48,034 nt of DNA. Origin: Brevinematales bacterium. GTDB lineage: Bacteria; Spirochaetota; Brevinematia; Brevinematales; GWF1-51-8. The translations under genes were made by a program, and so were the position numbers. This document shows positions 33,013 through 42,400 of the stretch, piece after piece (within the stretch, counting starts at the first letter, position 1; every line of letters begins with the position of its first letter). A model generated the notes under the pieces. It was given only the letters and a program-made list of their open reading frames with translations, did no database searches and had not been told where the DNA came from. The DNA lies in assembly GCA_013177895.1 (NCBI GenBank), contig JABLXV010000053.1, forward strand, positions 1-48,034, in the 5' to 3' direction.

Positions 33013-33040
33013 ATTATAAGGGAGAGCAATAAAAAGTAAA
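33013..33040 (-). promoter_or_regulatory. Promoter of the SpoIIE phosphatase gene
   Basis: TTTACT (33040-33035), 16 bases, TATAAT (33018-33013) on the minus strand, about 24 bases upstream of the GTG start. Confidence 0.55.
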
Positions 33041-33050
33041 TAGCGGGGTA

Positions 33051-33079
33051 TTTTCATTCGTAAATAAATATGATATAAT
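33051..33079 (+). promoter_or_regulatory. Promoter of the lipoprotein at 33109
   Basis: TTTTCA (33051-33056), 17 bases, TATAAT (33074-33079). It is divergent from the SpoIIE promoter. Confidence 0.55.
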
Positions 33080-33108
33080 AATGAGCAGTTACTCAGGAGG
33101 TAAGGCAG

Positions 33109-33954
33109 ATGAAAGCTAAAATATATATCGTGGCGGTACTACTCGGGATTGCGATGATGGGATGCACCAATCTGCGTCCGGCAGAGGATACGACTATTCC
33201 GCCGGTAGAGACATGGTCTACCCTCAATGTCACAGTCCGGCTCGCGGGCGCGGGATGGGACATCAGCGGGTCTACCAACGTCGGCCTCGTACTCGTCCCG
33301 ATGACGAACACGAATTCTTTAGCGGCCTTCGATATCCGTTACGATTGGTCGAATCAGACCGTCTATCTGAATCCCTCAGGGTCGTTCTCGCATACCTTCT
33401 CGAATATCTCGAAAAATCCCGCTCCTGCCGGCGCGGGTAAGTACGGCCTTTTCATTTTCAAGGATACCAATATGAACGGGTCTCCCGAAGCGAATGCGAT
33501 AGGTTTTACCGAACCACAGCCCGATGGTTCCACCAATATCGTTATCGACGGTAAATCCGCCTATAACGTGACGTTCCAGAAGATCCGCGCGACATTCAAT
33601 ATCACCATGCTTTCTACGAATGACGGGAAACCTTACTATTTATATACGGATAAGTTACCGATTGATATAGGTGCATATCCATTGATAGGAGCATTCCCAA
33701 ATTATCTTATACCCGCTATAGGAACAGTTCCAACCGATTCAGGATTATCATTTTCACATATTCTGACCTTCGATTATGCTACCAATCTGTATATTGCTTG
33801 TTATATAGATATAACAAATAATCTCACGAAGAATAGTAACGACATGGATGGATTCTATAATACTGAAGTCTTAGGAAATAAAATAGCCATTATGGCCAAT
33901 ATTACTCTGGTATCGCCTAATATCTTTTCGTTTGACGTAACCAACGCTATGTAA
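33109..33954 (+). CDS. Lipoprotein, unknown function
   Basis: A 281-residue predicted lipoprotein; the signal ends IAMMGC with Cys19. The body is beta-rich (WSTLNVTVRLAGAGWD, then GKYGLFIFKDTNMNGSPE and NGDS/Asp-rich loops) and resembles calcium-binding or fibronectin-like sheets of surface proteins, without a clear family. Base composition changes inside the gene: up to about 33640 it is GC-rich like its neighbours, then it becomes AT-rich to the stop. GGAGG is present before the start. A two- or three-gene run of envelope proteins follows. Confidence 0.75.
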   Translation: MKAKIYIVAVLLGIAMMGCTNLRPAEDTTIPPVETWSTLNVTVRLAGAGWDISGSTNVGLVLVPMTNTNSLAAFDIRYDWSNQTVYLNPSGSFSHTFSNISKNPAPAGAGKYGLFIFKDTNMNGSPEANAIGFTEPQPDGSTNIVIDGKSAYNVTFQKIRATFNITMLSTNDGKPYYLYTDKLPIDIGAYPLIGAFPNYLIPAIGTVPTDSGLSFSHILTFDYATNLYIACYIDITNNLTKNSNDMDGFYNTEVLGNKIAIMANITLVSPNIFSFDVTNAM

Positions 33955-33972
33955 TAACCCATAGGAGGCTTC

Positions 33973-34128
33973 ATGCTGACCCGCGCGATAACATTCACCC
34001 TTTTCCTGTCGATATTCCTATCCCCCGCCCCCGTGCCGGAGTTTTATCCCTCCGCGCGCAAACCGCATATCATACCGGTAAATTTCTTGATAAAAACTTC
34101 AAATGTAAGTATTCTATTTGAAATATGA
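33973..34128 (+). CDS. 51-residue secreted-like peptide, possibly truncated
   Basis: An ATG at 33973 with AGGAGG four bases upstream begins MLTRAITFTLFLSIFLSPAP, a typical signal peptide. After about residue 37 the frame becomes AT-rich and ends NVSILFEI at 34126-34128. The abrupt ending and composition shift suggest a gene whose 3' part was replaced or deleted, though a small peptide is possible. It starts 18 bases after the lipoprotein at 33109-33954. Confidence 0.45.
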   Translation: MLTRAITFTLFLSIFLSPAPVPEFYPSARKPHIIPVNFLIKTSNVSILFEI

Positions 34129-34190
34129 ATCCCACACCATGTTAATGAAGAAATAGCAGCCCATAACATCGAAAAGTGTCATTTCGCGCC

Positions 34191-34209
34191 GCGGCGCACG
34201 CCGCTTTTT
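34191..34209 (+). terminator. Short terminator hairpin
   Basis: GCGGC and GCCGC (34191-34195 and 34200-34204) close a four-base loop and are followed by five T (34205-34209). It separates the gene or peptide before it from the lipoprotein at 34235. Confidence 0.5.
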
Positions 34210-34234
34210 ATCGAAACCCTGCGGGAGGAAATCG

Positions 34235-34771
34235 ATGCGGAAATTTACGGTAACGGTTTTCATTCTATCGGTCATATTTTCCGGCTGCGCGAAGCCTCCG
34301 GTTAAGGAAAGCGGTACGGATATGGTGGTGAACCGCATCGTGCCGGGAAATTACACCGCGAACTTGGAACTCAATCTGAACATGGATGATTTTACTATTC
34401 TGGGGGCGGTTACCGGCAAGGGATCGGCGCTGGAGGTTTTTAACGGGAACACGTTCGTGTTTATCGCGGAGAAGCAGCTCGCCTTTTTCGGCGATGAAAG
34501 TACGATATTCGGCTTCACGATGAAGGAGGGGAAATCCTCATCGGTCTCGTTCGGGAAAGCGGAGGAGCTGGCGGCGCGGGCGGCGCTTTACAACGCGATG
34601 CTGGCGTATCCCAGCGCGGATTTCATCATATTTCCTCACTTCAGCTTCGATTACGAACGCGCGGTAGAGTATGACAGTCAGGGCTCGGCGGTTATCTGCT
34701 ACACGAATAAAATTACGGCGACAGTCTACGGGAAGGCGATCCAGTTAAAAGGAACTCCCGCCGGAAACTGA
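34235..34771 (+). CDS. Small lipoprotein, unknown function
   Basis: A 178-residue lipoprotein with signal MRKFTVTVFILSVIFSGC (Cys18). The mature part contains VVNRIVPGNYTANLELNLN and a region EELAARAALYNAMLAYPSADFIIFPHFSFDY like the C-terminal part of secreted proteins that bring a Lys/Asp-rich domain to the surface; I cannot name a family. It has GGAGG upstream and ends 11 bases before the next gene, so the two form one unit. Confidence 0.7.
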   Translation: MRKFTVTVFILSVIFSGCAKPPVKESGTDMVVNRIVPGNYTANLELNLNMDDFTILGAVTGKGSALEVFNGNTFVFIAEKQLAFFGDESTIFGFTMKEGKSSSVSFGKAEELAARAALYNAMLAYPSADFIIFPHFSFDYERAVEYDSQGSAVICYTNKITATVYGKAIQLKGTPAGN

Positions 34772-34782
34772 AGGAGCGCGCG

Positions 34783-35370
34783 ATGAAGTATTGGATAATC
34801 GTTCTGATGTGTATCATCCCGACGTCTCCGGCCTATTCCGGGGATTTTATCAATCCCGCGCCAGGCGGGAATGATTTCCTGAACCCGGATTATACGTCGT
34901 CCGAAGCGGATAAAAAAGCGAAAGCGTTAAATACCCCCGGCGGTATTCTCGAGGGAATTTACGTCGCGCCGGGCTTCGACATTTTAAGTATGGCTCCTAA
35001 CGTGCTTCTCGAATTCTGGAATCAGAATTTCGCGGTCGATATCTGGATTTACGGGCACATGTATTCCAGATTAGTAACCTATTACGATTATTATCTGGCT
35101 CAGAATAAAAGCTATATCGCGAATTACACGGGGGTTTCTTTTGGCGTCGAGGCGAGGTATTTCTTGATTACCGGGATTTTTTCGCCCAGCGTGAGCGCCG
35201 GGATTTCCCCCGATATCGTGGATATATTCCGCGTCGGGTTGAACGGACGGGTTTCCCTGAGAATCTGCCCGGCGGATTTTCTCTTTATCGAGCCCTTCGC
35301 GGGGATTCATCTGACTATCGGAGATAGTACCTATTTTCAGGCGGGTTTTTTACTGGGATTCAAGCTGTAA
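34783..35370 (+). CDS. Probable outer-membrane beta-barrel protein
   Basis: A 195-residue protein with a signal peptide (about 1-19, cut near AYSGD). After a polar segment (20-60) it shows alternating hydrophobic strands with aromatic girdle residues: VLLEFWNQNFAVDIWIYGHMY, VSFGVEARYFLITG, FLFIEPFAGIHLTIG, and FQAGFLLGFKL at the C-terminus. That pattern suits a small eight-stranded barrel. It is probably transcribed with the lipoprotein before it and ends convergently, two bases from the deacetylase stop. Confidence 0.65.
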   Translation: MKYWIIVLMCIIPTSPAYSGDFINPAPGGNDFLNPDYTSSEADKKAKALNTPGGILEGIYVAPGFDILSMAPNVLLEFWNQNFAVDIWIYGHMYSRLVTYYDYYLAQNKSYIANYTGVSFGVEARYFLITGIFSPSVSAGISPDIVDIFRVGLNGRVSLRICPADFLFIEPFAGIHLTIGDSTYFQAGFLLGFKL

Positions 35371-35372
35371 AC

Positions 35373-36185
35373 CTATTCCCCCGCCCCGGCGAGCTGGCCT
35401 ATATAGTCCTTCAGGTGCACGAAACGGTACCCCTTCGCAATAATCCCCGGCAATGCGATCTTCAGCCCCTCGAGCGTGTTCCGTTCGGGAAAGTTCATAT
35501 GCATGAGGATAATCGCGCCGGGCTTCGTCCCTTTGGTCAGACAGTCCGCGATCTTTTTCGCGCTCGACGACTTGTCGAAATCGTAGGTAAATAAATTGAA
35601 GCCCCCCGCCTCGTAGCCGAGCTCGTTTACTATTTTCAGCGCGACGTCGTCGAATACCGCGGTACCGGGACGGTAAAACAACACCTTTTTCCCCGTCAGC
35701 GCCTCTATTTTTTGCGCGGACAGCACCACCTCGTCCACCACCTCGCCGACATCCTTCGTGCCCTTGACCCCGTAGTACTCCTTGCCGGTTACCACGCAGG
35801 GTTTATGATACAGCCCGTGATTCTCGATCTCGAACAGTGGATTCGCCGCCAGTTCCGCGAATATATCGGGATTCGCGTCGATCCAGCGGGCGTTAATAAA
35901 AAGGGTCGCGGGGATATTCTTCTCGATCAGGAAATCGATGAGTTCCTTGTCGTACTTCGACCCCTTGGGGCCTCCGCACGCGTCGAAGGTCAGCGCCATA
36001 ATTTTTTCTTTCGTCTTGATTTTCAGCTTCACCCCGGCGATATACGCGCCGCTCGTCTTGGGCTTCATATTTTTGTACTTCTCTATCATGGATTGCTTCA
36101 ACGCCTGATAGTCCGCGCTTTCGGAGGGCTTTTCCGCCGATAGAAGAAGAAAAGGCATAAAAAGTAAAAGTATTATATAACGCAT
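35373..36185 (-). CDS. Polysaccharide deacetylase-like protein (NodB fold)
   Basis: A 270-residue exported protein (signal about 1-17) with a NodB-homology domain. Motif 1 is TFD68ACGG, where most members have TFDDG, so the metal-binding second Asp is Ala. Motif 2 has H123 and H127 in ENHGLYHKP, and motif 3 is YRPGTA. The C-terminal GAIILMHMNFPE motif is present. It could remove acetyl groups from cell-wall or surface glycans, but the missing Asp leaves activity uncertain, although TFDAC variants occur in many genomes. It is the last gene of the three-gene unit with the GDT1-ferritin fusion and the ankyrin protein. Confidence 0.83.
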   Translation of the reverse strand: MRYIILLLFMPFLLLSAEKPSESADYQALKQSMIEKYKNMKPKTSGAYIAGVKLKIKTKEKIMALTFDACGGPKGSKYDKELIDFLIEKNIPATLFINARWIDANPDIFAELAANPLFEIENHGLYHKPCVVTGKEYYGVKGTKDVGEVVDEVVLSAQKIEALTGKKVLFYRPGTAVFDDVALKIVNELGYEAGGFNLFTYDFDKSSSAKKIADCLTKGTKPGAIILMHMNFPERNTLEGLKIALPGIIAKGYRFVHLKDYIGQLAGAGE

Positions 36186-36194
36186 TTGCGCTCC

Positions 36195-36959
36195 TTATAC
36201 AATCTGTTTCCGAAGATCGATCAGCTTCCGCATATGGAGGGATTCCCGTTCTGCGAGGCTTCCGAACGCGGCGGCGAGTTTCGGTAACGGGGTATGCGCG
36301 GCGAGCGATCGGTAAAATTCCACCGAGTCGTTCTCATGCGCGATCGCCCGTTCTACCGCAGTCTGTAAATCTCCTATCGACGCGATACCCGCGCCGCCGG
36401 GATGTTTCCCGGGATATCCCTCCGGCAGAGTTTCTATTGCCTCAGCGGTATCTTGAATATCCGCGCTTACCAGCGCTTCCAGTTCGCGGTGATGCTTCAG
36501 TTCGTCGCCGGCGATCTCACGGAACACCGCGCACACGGTTTCGTTATCGAACGTACAGGCATATTTTTCGTAATCGTTGACGCTGCTCTTCTCGAACTCG
36601 AGCGCCATCCGCAGGGCGAAACGTTCCAGCGCGCCGGGTTTCCATTCCCGCTCGGCGGGCGCGGCCTTGATAATCCCCTCCTTTCCGGTGAGGGTGGTAT
36701 AGAGCAGGATTCCCCCGAAGACGAGGAACAGCACGGCGGCGGCGATTTTTATCACTTTCTCCGGGAGCACCGATTTCAGCGCGGAACCGACCAATGTCGC
36801 GATCAAAGTCGATACCACAAGCGCGAGCGACGCGCCGATAAACACCGACCACGGGGATTTCGACCCCGCTGACGCGGCAAGCGCGGTCAGTTGGGTTTTA
36901 TCTCCGAGTTCGGCGAGAAATACCAGGGCGAACGTACTGAATAACAGTTTCCAATCCAT
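36195..36959 (-). CDS. GDT1/TMEM165-type membrane domain fused to a ferritin-like domain
   Basis: A 254-residue protein. The first about 90 residues are half of a UPF0016 (GDT1/TMEM165) transporter: LAELGD20KTQL carries the family motif ExGDK(T), and three helices follow. The family moves Mn2+ or Ca2+; the usual second half with its own ExGD motif is missing. From about residue 108 to the end there is a ferritin/rubrerythrin-like four-helix domain, with Glu/His residues spaced for a di-metal site: LEFEKSSVNDYEKYA, IAGDELKHHRELEAL, RAIAHENDSVEFYRSL and LAERESLHMRKL. The combination suggests coupling of metal sensing or storage to export. It is analogous to, but distinct from, known ferritin-VIT1 fusions. 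It overlaps no gene; gaps are 21 and 9 bases. Confidence 0.8.
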   Translation of the reverse strand: MDWKLLFSTFALVFLAELGDKTQLTALAASAGSKSPWSVFIGASLALVVSTLIATLVGSALKSVLPEKVIKIAAAVLFLVFGGILLYTTLTGKEGIIKAAPAEREWKPGALERFALRMALEFEKSSVNDYEKYACTFDNETVCAVFREIAGDELKHHRELEALVSADIQDTAEAIETLPEGYPGKHPGGAGIASIGDLQTAVERAIAHENDSVEFYRSLAAHTPLPKLAAAFGSLAERESLHMRKLIDLRKQIV

Positions 36960-36980
36960 TTTTACCCTCCGCTCGGCGGA

Positions 36981-38657
36981 CTATTTTAATATATCCGCGA
37001 TAGCTGAAAATCCCGACGTTACCGCGATATCGTAAGGCGTTTTATTATGAAAGTTCCGCTTCTCTTTATCGATTCCCATCGTTAGCAGGAATTTCAGCGC
37101 GCCGTAATTCCCGCATCCCGCCGCGACATGCAGGAGGTTTTCTCCCATCGTGTCGGCAGATTTCACGTCCGCGCCGTGTTCCGCGAAATACTTCACCGCG
37201 TCGTTATTCGCGCGCAGCACCGTATAGAAAATAGGCGTCCAACCATACTTGTCCTTGATATTCGGGTTCGCGCCCTTCGAGATCAGCATATCGACCGTGA
37301 AAACATCCCCGTTATACGCGGCGTAAAATAACGGAGTCCATCCGTAGGCGTCCGGCGGGTCGATAACCGCCCCGTGCTGTATCAGGATGTCCGCGATACC
37401 CGTATTCCGGTACTTGACCGCGATATGAAGCGGGGTGAGTTTATCATGATCCGCCGCGTTCTGTTTAATCCCCATCGACAGCATGAGTATTACAGCATCG
37501 GAAATCCCCGATTTCACCGCGTAGCAGAGCGGCGTCCATTCCTTATTATCCTTCGCCTCGAGCGCCCCCTTGTTACTGCAAAGGGTTTCTATCGCGGCGT
37601 ACATTTTATATTCGGCGGCGTAATGCAGGGTGTTCTTCCCGCTGTAGTCCTGCGCGTACAGCCCCGCCCCTTTCCGCGCGAGCATCAGGAAGATATTAGT
37701 ATCCCCGCCGATTATCGCGTGATGGATACAAAGCCGGCCGGCGTTATCCGGCGATGTGAACGACGCGCCTTTCGAGTTGAGGAGCAGCGCGGCGTCGAGA
37801 TTCCCGAAATGGCACGCCAGATGCGCCGCCTGCTGGCCGTACATATCCGCCGTATTCACGGGAATTCCCGCCTTGAGCGCATTCTCAAGCGCAGTCATGT
37901 CCCCGATTGCGGAGTACCAATGCAGTACCGACGATTTATTTTCACTGACATATAAATCAATGGGTGTCTGCCCGGCGGAATTAGTCGCCGACGCATCCGC
38001 TCCCCGATCGATGAGGAGTTTCGCCGTGGTAAAATTACCCTGCCATGCCGCGAGATGCAGGGGAGTTTCGCCGTACCCGGCCTTCGCCCCGATTTTCGCG
38101 CCCTTCGACAGCAGGTATTCCGCGATCTCCGGGTATCCGTAGAACGCCGCGTTATGCAGGGGAGTCCAGCCCTTGTGGTCGGCGTCGCTCACCCCCGCGC
38201 CCTTCTCGGTCAGCGCTTTGACGATCAGCAGGTCCCCCGCCTGTACAGCGTCATGCAGAGGGGTTTTCATGTAAATATCCTTCGCTTTGACATCCGCGCC
38301 CTTCTTTATCAGCAGGTTCGCCATACCGGCGTATCCATGCGAGGCCGCGATATGCAGCGCGGTTTCCATCCCGCGCCGCCCGCATAGCTCGTTCACCCCG
38401 ACCCCGTGGGAGAGTAAAAACTCCGCGAGCGGGATATGGTTCTTCTCGGCGGCGTAGAACAGCGGCGTTATCACAGTCACCTCGCGGGTCTCATAGTACG
38501 CGACAAACGAGAAGTGCAAATCCGCGCCTTTCGACGCGAGCGCCGCGACCCATTCGGCATCGCCCTTGTCGCACGCCTGTATCAGTTCCATATTAATACC
38601 CGGATACGCGGACGTCCCGGCGGTCAGTAATAATAACAAGATGAATACGTATTTCAT
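36981..38657 (-). CDS. Secreted ankyrin-repeat protein (about 16 repeats)
   Basis: A 558-residue product from the ATG at 38657, which gives a good signal peptide (MKYVFILLLLLTAGTSAYPG). A longer frame to 38846 only reads repeat DNA. About 16 ankyrin repeats follow, most with the TPLHxAAxxG core (for example WTPLHNAAFYGYPEIAEYLL and ETPLHLAAWQGNFTTAKLL), running to the C-terminus without another domain. It is probably periplasmic and a protein-binding scaffold. It heads a unit with the GDT1-ferritin fusion and the deacetylase and has a consensus promoter. Confidence 0.87.
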   Translation of the reverse strand: MKYVFILLLLLTAGTSAYPGINMELIQACDKGDAEWVAALASKGADLHFSFVAYYETREVTVITPLFYAAEKNHIPLAEFLLSHGVGVNELCGRRGMETALHIAASHGYAGMANLLIKKGADVKAKDIYMKTPLHDAVQAGDLLIVKALTEKGAGVSDADHKGWTPLHNAAFYGYPEIAEYLLSKGAKIGAKAGYGETPLHLAAWQGNFTTAKLLIDRGADASATNSAGQTPIDLYVSENKSSVLHWYSAIGDMTALENALKAGIPVNTADMYGQQAAHLACHFGNLDAALLLNSKGASFTSPDNAGRLCIHHAIIGGDTNIFLMLARKGAGLYAQDYSGKNTLHYAAEYKMYAAIETLCSNKGALEAKDNKEWTPLCYAVKSGISDAVILMLSMGIKQNAADHDKLTPLHIAVKYRNTGIADILIQHGAVIDPPDAYGWTPLFYAAYNGDVFTVDMLISKGANPNIKDKYGWTPIFYTVLRANNDAVKYFAEHGADVKSADTMGENLLHVAAGCGNYGALKFLLTMGIDKEKRNFHNKTPYDIAVTSGFSAIADILK

Positions 38658-38679
38658 TATAGGCCTCGCAGAAGCGATT

Positions 38680-38708
38680 ATTATATCGAATATCCCCATT
38701 CCTGTCAA
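38680..38708 (-). promoter_or_regulatory. Consensus promoter of the ankyrin operon
   Basis: TTGACA (38708-38703), 17 bases, TATAAT (38685-38680) on the minus strand: both boxes perfect and spacing ideal. It lies 22 bases from the ATG and its upstream edge touches repeat DNA. Confidence 0.75.
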
Positions 38709-39354
38709 CCCGCTGCGTGTGCTGCGCACACTAATCCCATTACAAACACTATTATTAATTCGCCCGCCAGCCTGCGACAAACCGTACACTGAGCGAAGTC
38801 GAAGTGCCGTCACACCGAGTAACCAGTGGTCAAGTATTTCTGTCATAGTGAGCCTGTCGAACTATGACAGTAAATCCCCCGCTGAGCGGGTTCAATCCCG
38901 ACTGCTGCGCAGGCTAAACCCGATATCAAACTGGCACAAGTACCAATAAATAGCCCGTGGTCAAAAAAGTCTGTCACCGCGAGCCGTAAGACGGCGAAGC
39001 GGTCTGTTAAAGATTGCATCGCTATCCTAAAGTATAATTTCACAGTGACTTATCAGCCCGCTCCTGAGCGGGTTCAATCCCGACTGCTGCGCAGACTAAA
39101 CCCGATAACAAGCAGATTCTCAATACATGGATATAGCCCGTGATCATACTCGTTCGTCATAGTGAGCCTGTCGAACTATGACAGAAAATCATATCGCAGG
39201 CTCCTACTCTATTCTTCCTTATACGCCGGTAATGGGTCAGACGCCGCTCAGCCGCTCTCCCTTGGTACTTGGCACTTCTACCCGTCTTGAGCACGGGTGA
39301 TTTATTCATATAGCAAATCAGTTAGAAATCGGGTCAGATGCCGCTCAGCGGCTC
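38709..39354. repeat. Repeat-rich non-coding region
   Basis: About 650 bases without a gene. A 43-base block (TGAGCGGGTTCAATCCCG...) occurs at 38883-38925 and 39065-39107 with a single difference. A palindromic element, CTGTCATAGT...ACTATGACAG, is complete at 38840-38870 and almost so at 39156-39182. A similar block appears at about 47630-47690. GGGTCAGAYGCCGCTCAG occurs at about 39234 and 39331. All frames here look like repeat translations, not proteins. Confidence 0.75.
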
Positions 39355-39477
39355 GTCCTGCGGCTCGCCCTTCGCGCAATACCGTCGTGGCGCGCGAAGG
39401 ACTCACGCGTCCTGCGGCTCGCCCTTCGCGCAATGCCGTCGTGGCGCGCGAAGGACTCACGCGTCCTGCGTTTCGCG
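39355..39477. repeat. Tandem 54-bp repeat overlapping the end of mfd
   Basis: Two 54-base units (39355-39408, 39409-39462) differ at one base, and a partial third unit follows. Each contains CCTTCGCGC and GCGCGAAGG as an inverted pair. The third unit holds the last codons and stop of mfd (39457). The array therefore looks like duplication of the 3' edge of mfd, or an insertion next to it. Confidence 0.8.
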
Positions 39478-42400
39478 TATATCGTCGAGGAACGCGGACA
39501 ACCGCCTGACCTTGATCGATATATCCGACTCGAACCGTTCGTAAAATATTTTATTCTTCTGCACCGGGTCGATTTTTATCGGGTGCTTCCCCGTGGCTAC
39601 CAGGTTCAGCACCTTCCCGGGGTCGACTTTCGAGTACTTCGAGAACGATATCTCGATCCATTTGCCCTTCTCCATCAATGTCTCGATCCCCATATCGCAC
39701 GCCTTGATCTTCATCCGCGATATTTCGAACAATGTCGCCACCTCGTCGGGGACGCGCCCGAAACGGTCGGCGAACTCGGCGGATAATTCGCGGATATCCT
39801 GCTCGTCCCGCACGGACAGCACCTTTTTATAGACCTCCATCTTGAGGGACGGTTCCGCGATATATCCGTCGGGAATAAACGCGTGATAGTTCAGGTCGAT
39901 CATGGTATCGGTCGATGCCTTAAACTCGCCCTTGAGGCGCTGGATTTCCTCGCGGAGCATGCGGATATACGAGTCGTACCCGACCGCCGCGATATTTCCA
40001 TGCTGTTCGCGTCCGAGGATATTCCCCGCGCCGCGTATCTCAAGGTCTTTCTTCGCTATCTGGAATCCCGCGCCGAGGTCGGTGTATTCGTTGATGACAT
40101 AGAGACGCTTCTGCGCTTCCTCGGTCAGCACCCTGTCCTTCGGAAACAGGAAGTACGCGTATCCCTGCCGTTTCGCGCGGCCGACGCGACCCTTGAGCTG
40201 GTAAAGCTGGGATAGCCCGTAACGCTGGGCGTCGCTGATGATGATCGTGTTCGCGTTGGGGATATCCAGCCCGGACTCGATGATGGTCGTGCAGACGAAC
40301 ACGTTGTAGTGCCCTTTCACAAAACCGAGGAAAGCCTCGTCGAGCTGTTCCTCCTCCATCTGGCCGTGCCCGATAGCGACCTTCGCCTTCGGTATCATCT
40401 TCTCTATCGAGTAGGCGTACTCCGGGAGACGCTTGATCGAGTTATGCACGAAATAAACCTGCCCGCCGCGGTCAAGCTCCCGTTCTATAGCGAACTTGAC
40501 CACCTCGCCGGCATAGTCCGCGACCTGCGTCTCGATAGGGATACGCATATCCGGCGGGGTCTGGAGGAGCGAGATGTCGCGAATCGACGACAGCGCGAGG
40601 TTCAATGTGCGCGGGATCGGAGTCGCCGACAGCGAGAGGAAGTCCACATTGGGGTGGCGTTCCTTCAGGTTCTCCTTGTGCTCCACCCCGAACTTGTGCT
40701 CCTCGTCGATAATCACGAGGCCGAGCGAGTGAAACTTGAAGCTGTCGGAGAACAGGATATGCGTCCCGATAATCACATCGAGCTTATGCTCCGCAAGCTC
40801 GCGCTTGAATCGGGTCACATCCTTTCGGGGTGTGAAACGCGATACCGAGGCGATTTTCACCGGAAAACCCTGGAAGCGTTCGGTAAACGTGTAATAATGC
40901 TGTTCGACCAGCACCGTAGTGGGAGCGATCAGCGCGACCTGCATCCCGTCCATCACGGATTTGAACGCCGCGCGCATCGCGACCTCGGTCTTACCGAAGC
41001 CGACGTCCCCGCACAGCAGGCGTTCCATCGGTTTGGGGCTTTCCATATCCTTCTTGATTTCCTCGAGCACGCGCACCTGATCGGGCGTCTCGATATATTC
41101 GAACTGGTCCTCGAATTCCTTCTGCCATCCGGTATCGTCGCCGAAACGGTGCCCCTGAAGCTCGGCGCGTTTCGCGTAGATAGCGATCAGCTTCCGCGCG
41201 AATTCCTCGACGCTCCGCTGTACCGCGTCGCGCTTCTTCGCCCAGCTCTTGCTTCCTATCGAGTCGAGATGCGGCTTGGTTACGCCCGCGCCGATATATT
41301 TCCCGATCATCCCCGCCTGTTCGAGCGGCGCGAACAGCTTCTCGTTATCGGCGTACTCGATCAGGATATAATCCTTCTCCTTGCCGAGCACATTGATACG
41401 CCGGATGCCCAGGAACACCCCGATACCGTGATTGAGATGCACCACATATTCGCCCTCGGCGATATCCTCGACGCCCTCGAAGAACGAATCGATCTGGCGG
41501 ATACGCTTGCGGAACAGGCGCTTTTTTCCGCTGATGTCGCTTTCGCTGTAAACCCGCCATATCTCGCCGTCCGGGGCAGTCAGTTCGAAGCCCGTCTCGA
41601 TATTCGCGACGACTATCAGCGTATCCTTATCGACGGGGATCGCGTCCTCAGTGTAGACGACCTTCGGGTCTGAGCGGCGCAGGATTTTTTCCAGCCGGAG
41701 CGCGAGGTCCTCATACTCGGCGAAAATGAACGTTTTTTTCCGTTCGCCGTCGCGCGCGCTTTCCTCGAGGAAACGGACGAAATTGGTGAACCCGCCCTCC
41801 AGCACCGACGGATGCCGGACATTGAGCGTCACCGCCTCAGCCGCGGGATTTCCCGTCAGCTCGATTATCCTGTCCGGGTTCAGGTCCTCGAAACGGTGCA
41901 GCAGGTACTCCGCGGGGATATCCTCCGGCATATAACGGGTATATTTATTAAATACTTCCTCGCCCGTATGAATCCATCCGTCCGGCAGAACTACCGCTGT
42001 CGGGAGCACCGAGTACGCGGGTATCCCGTCCGTGCGGGAATAGAACTCCGGGAAGCGGGAATGCATGATCGTATCGTCGAACTCCCCGTCGGGGATCTTT
42101 TTCTCCTTCCAGAGCGAGAATTCCGACGCGGGGATAATAGAAAGTTCGGGGATTTCGTCGATCGACTTCTGCGTGACCGGGTTGAAGACGCGGATCGACT
42201 CGATCTCGTCGCCGAAAAGGCTGATACGCACCGCGTCCTTGAAGTGCGGCGGGAAAATATCGATAATATCCCCGCGAATGGAGAAACATCCCGGCTCAGT
42301 GACCTTGTACTCGCGGATATAGGACAGCCCCGCGAGCGTCCGCGCGAGCCCGGCGGGGTCTTTCGTCATACCTTTTTTCAGGTTGAGGATGCTTTTCTCG

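Noticed and set aside
38883-38925. GGTTCAATCC that resembles a tRNA T-arm
   Set aside because: It is part of a palindromic repeated block; no acceptor, D or anticodon stem can be drawn.
39355-39477. Possible CRISPR array
   Set aside because: The units are directly tandem with no variable spacers and no cas genes are nearby.
40309-41673. Long plus-strand frame antisense to mfd
   Set aside because: A high-GC shadow frame of a strongly conserved minus-strand gene; its product shows no domain.
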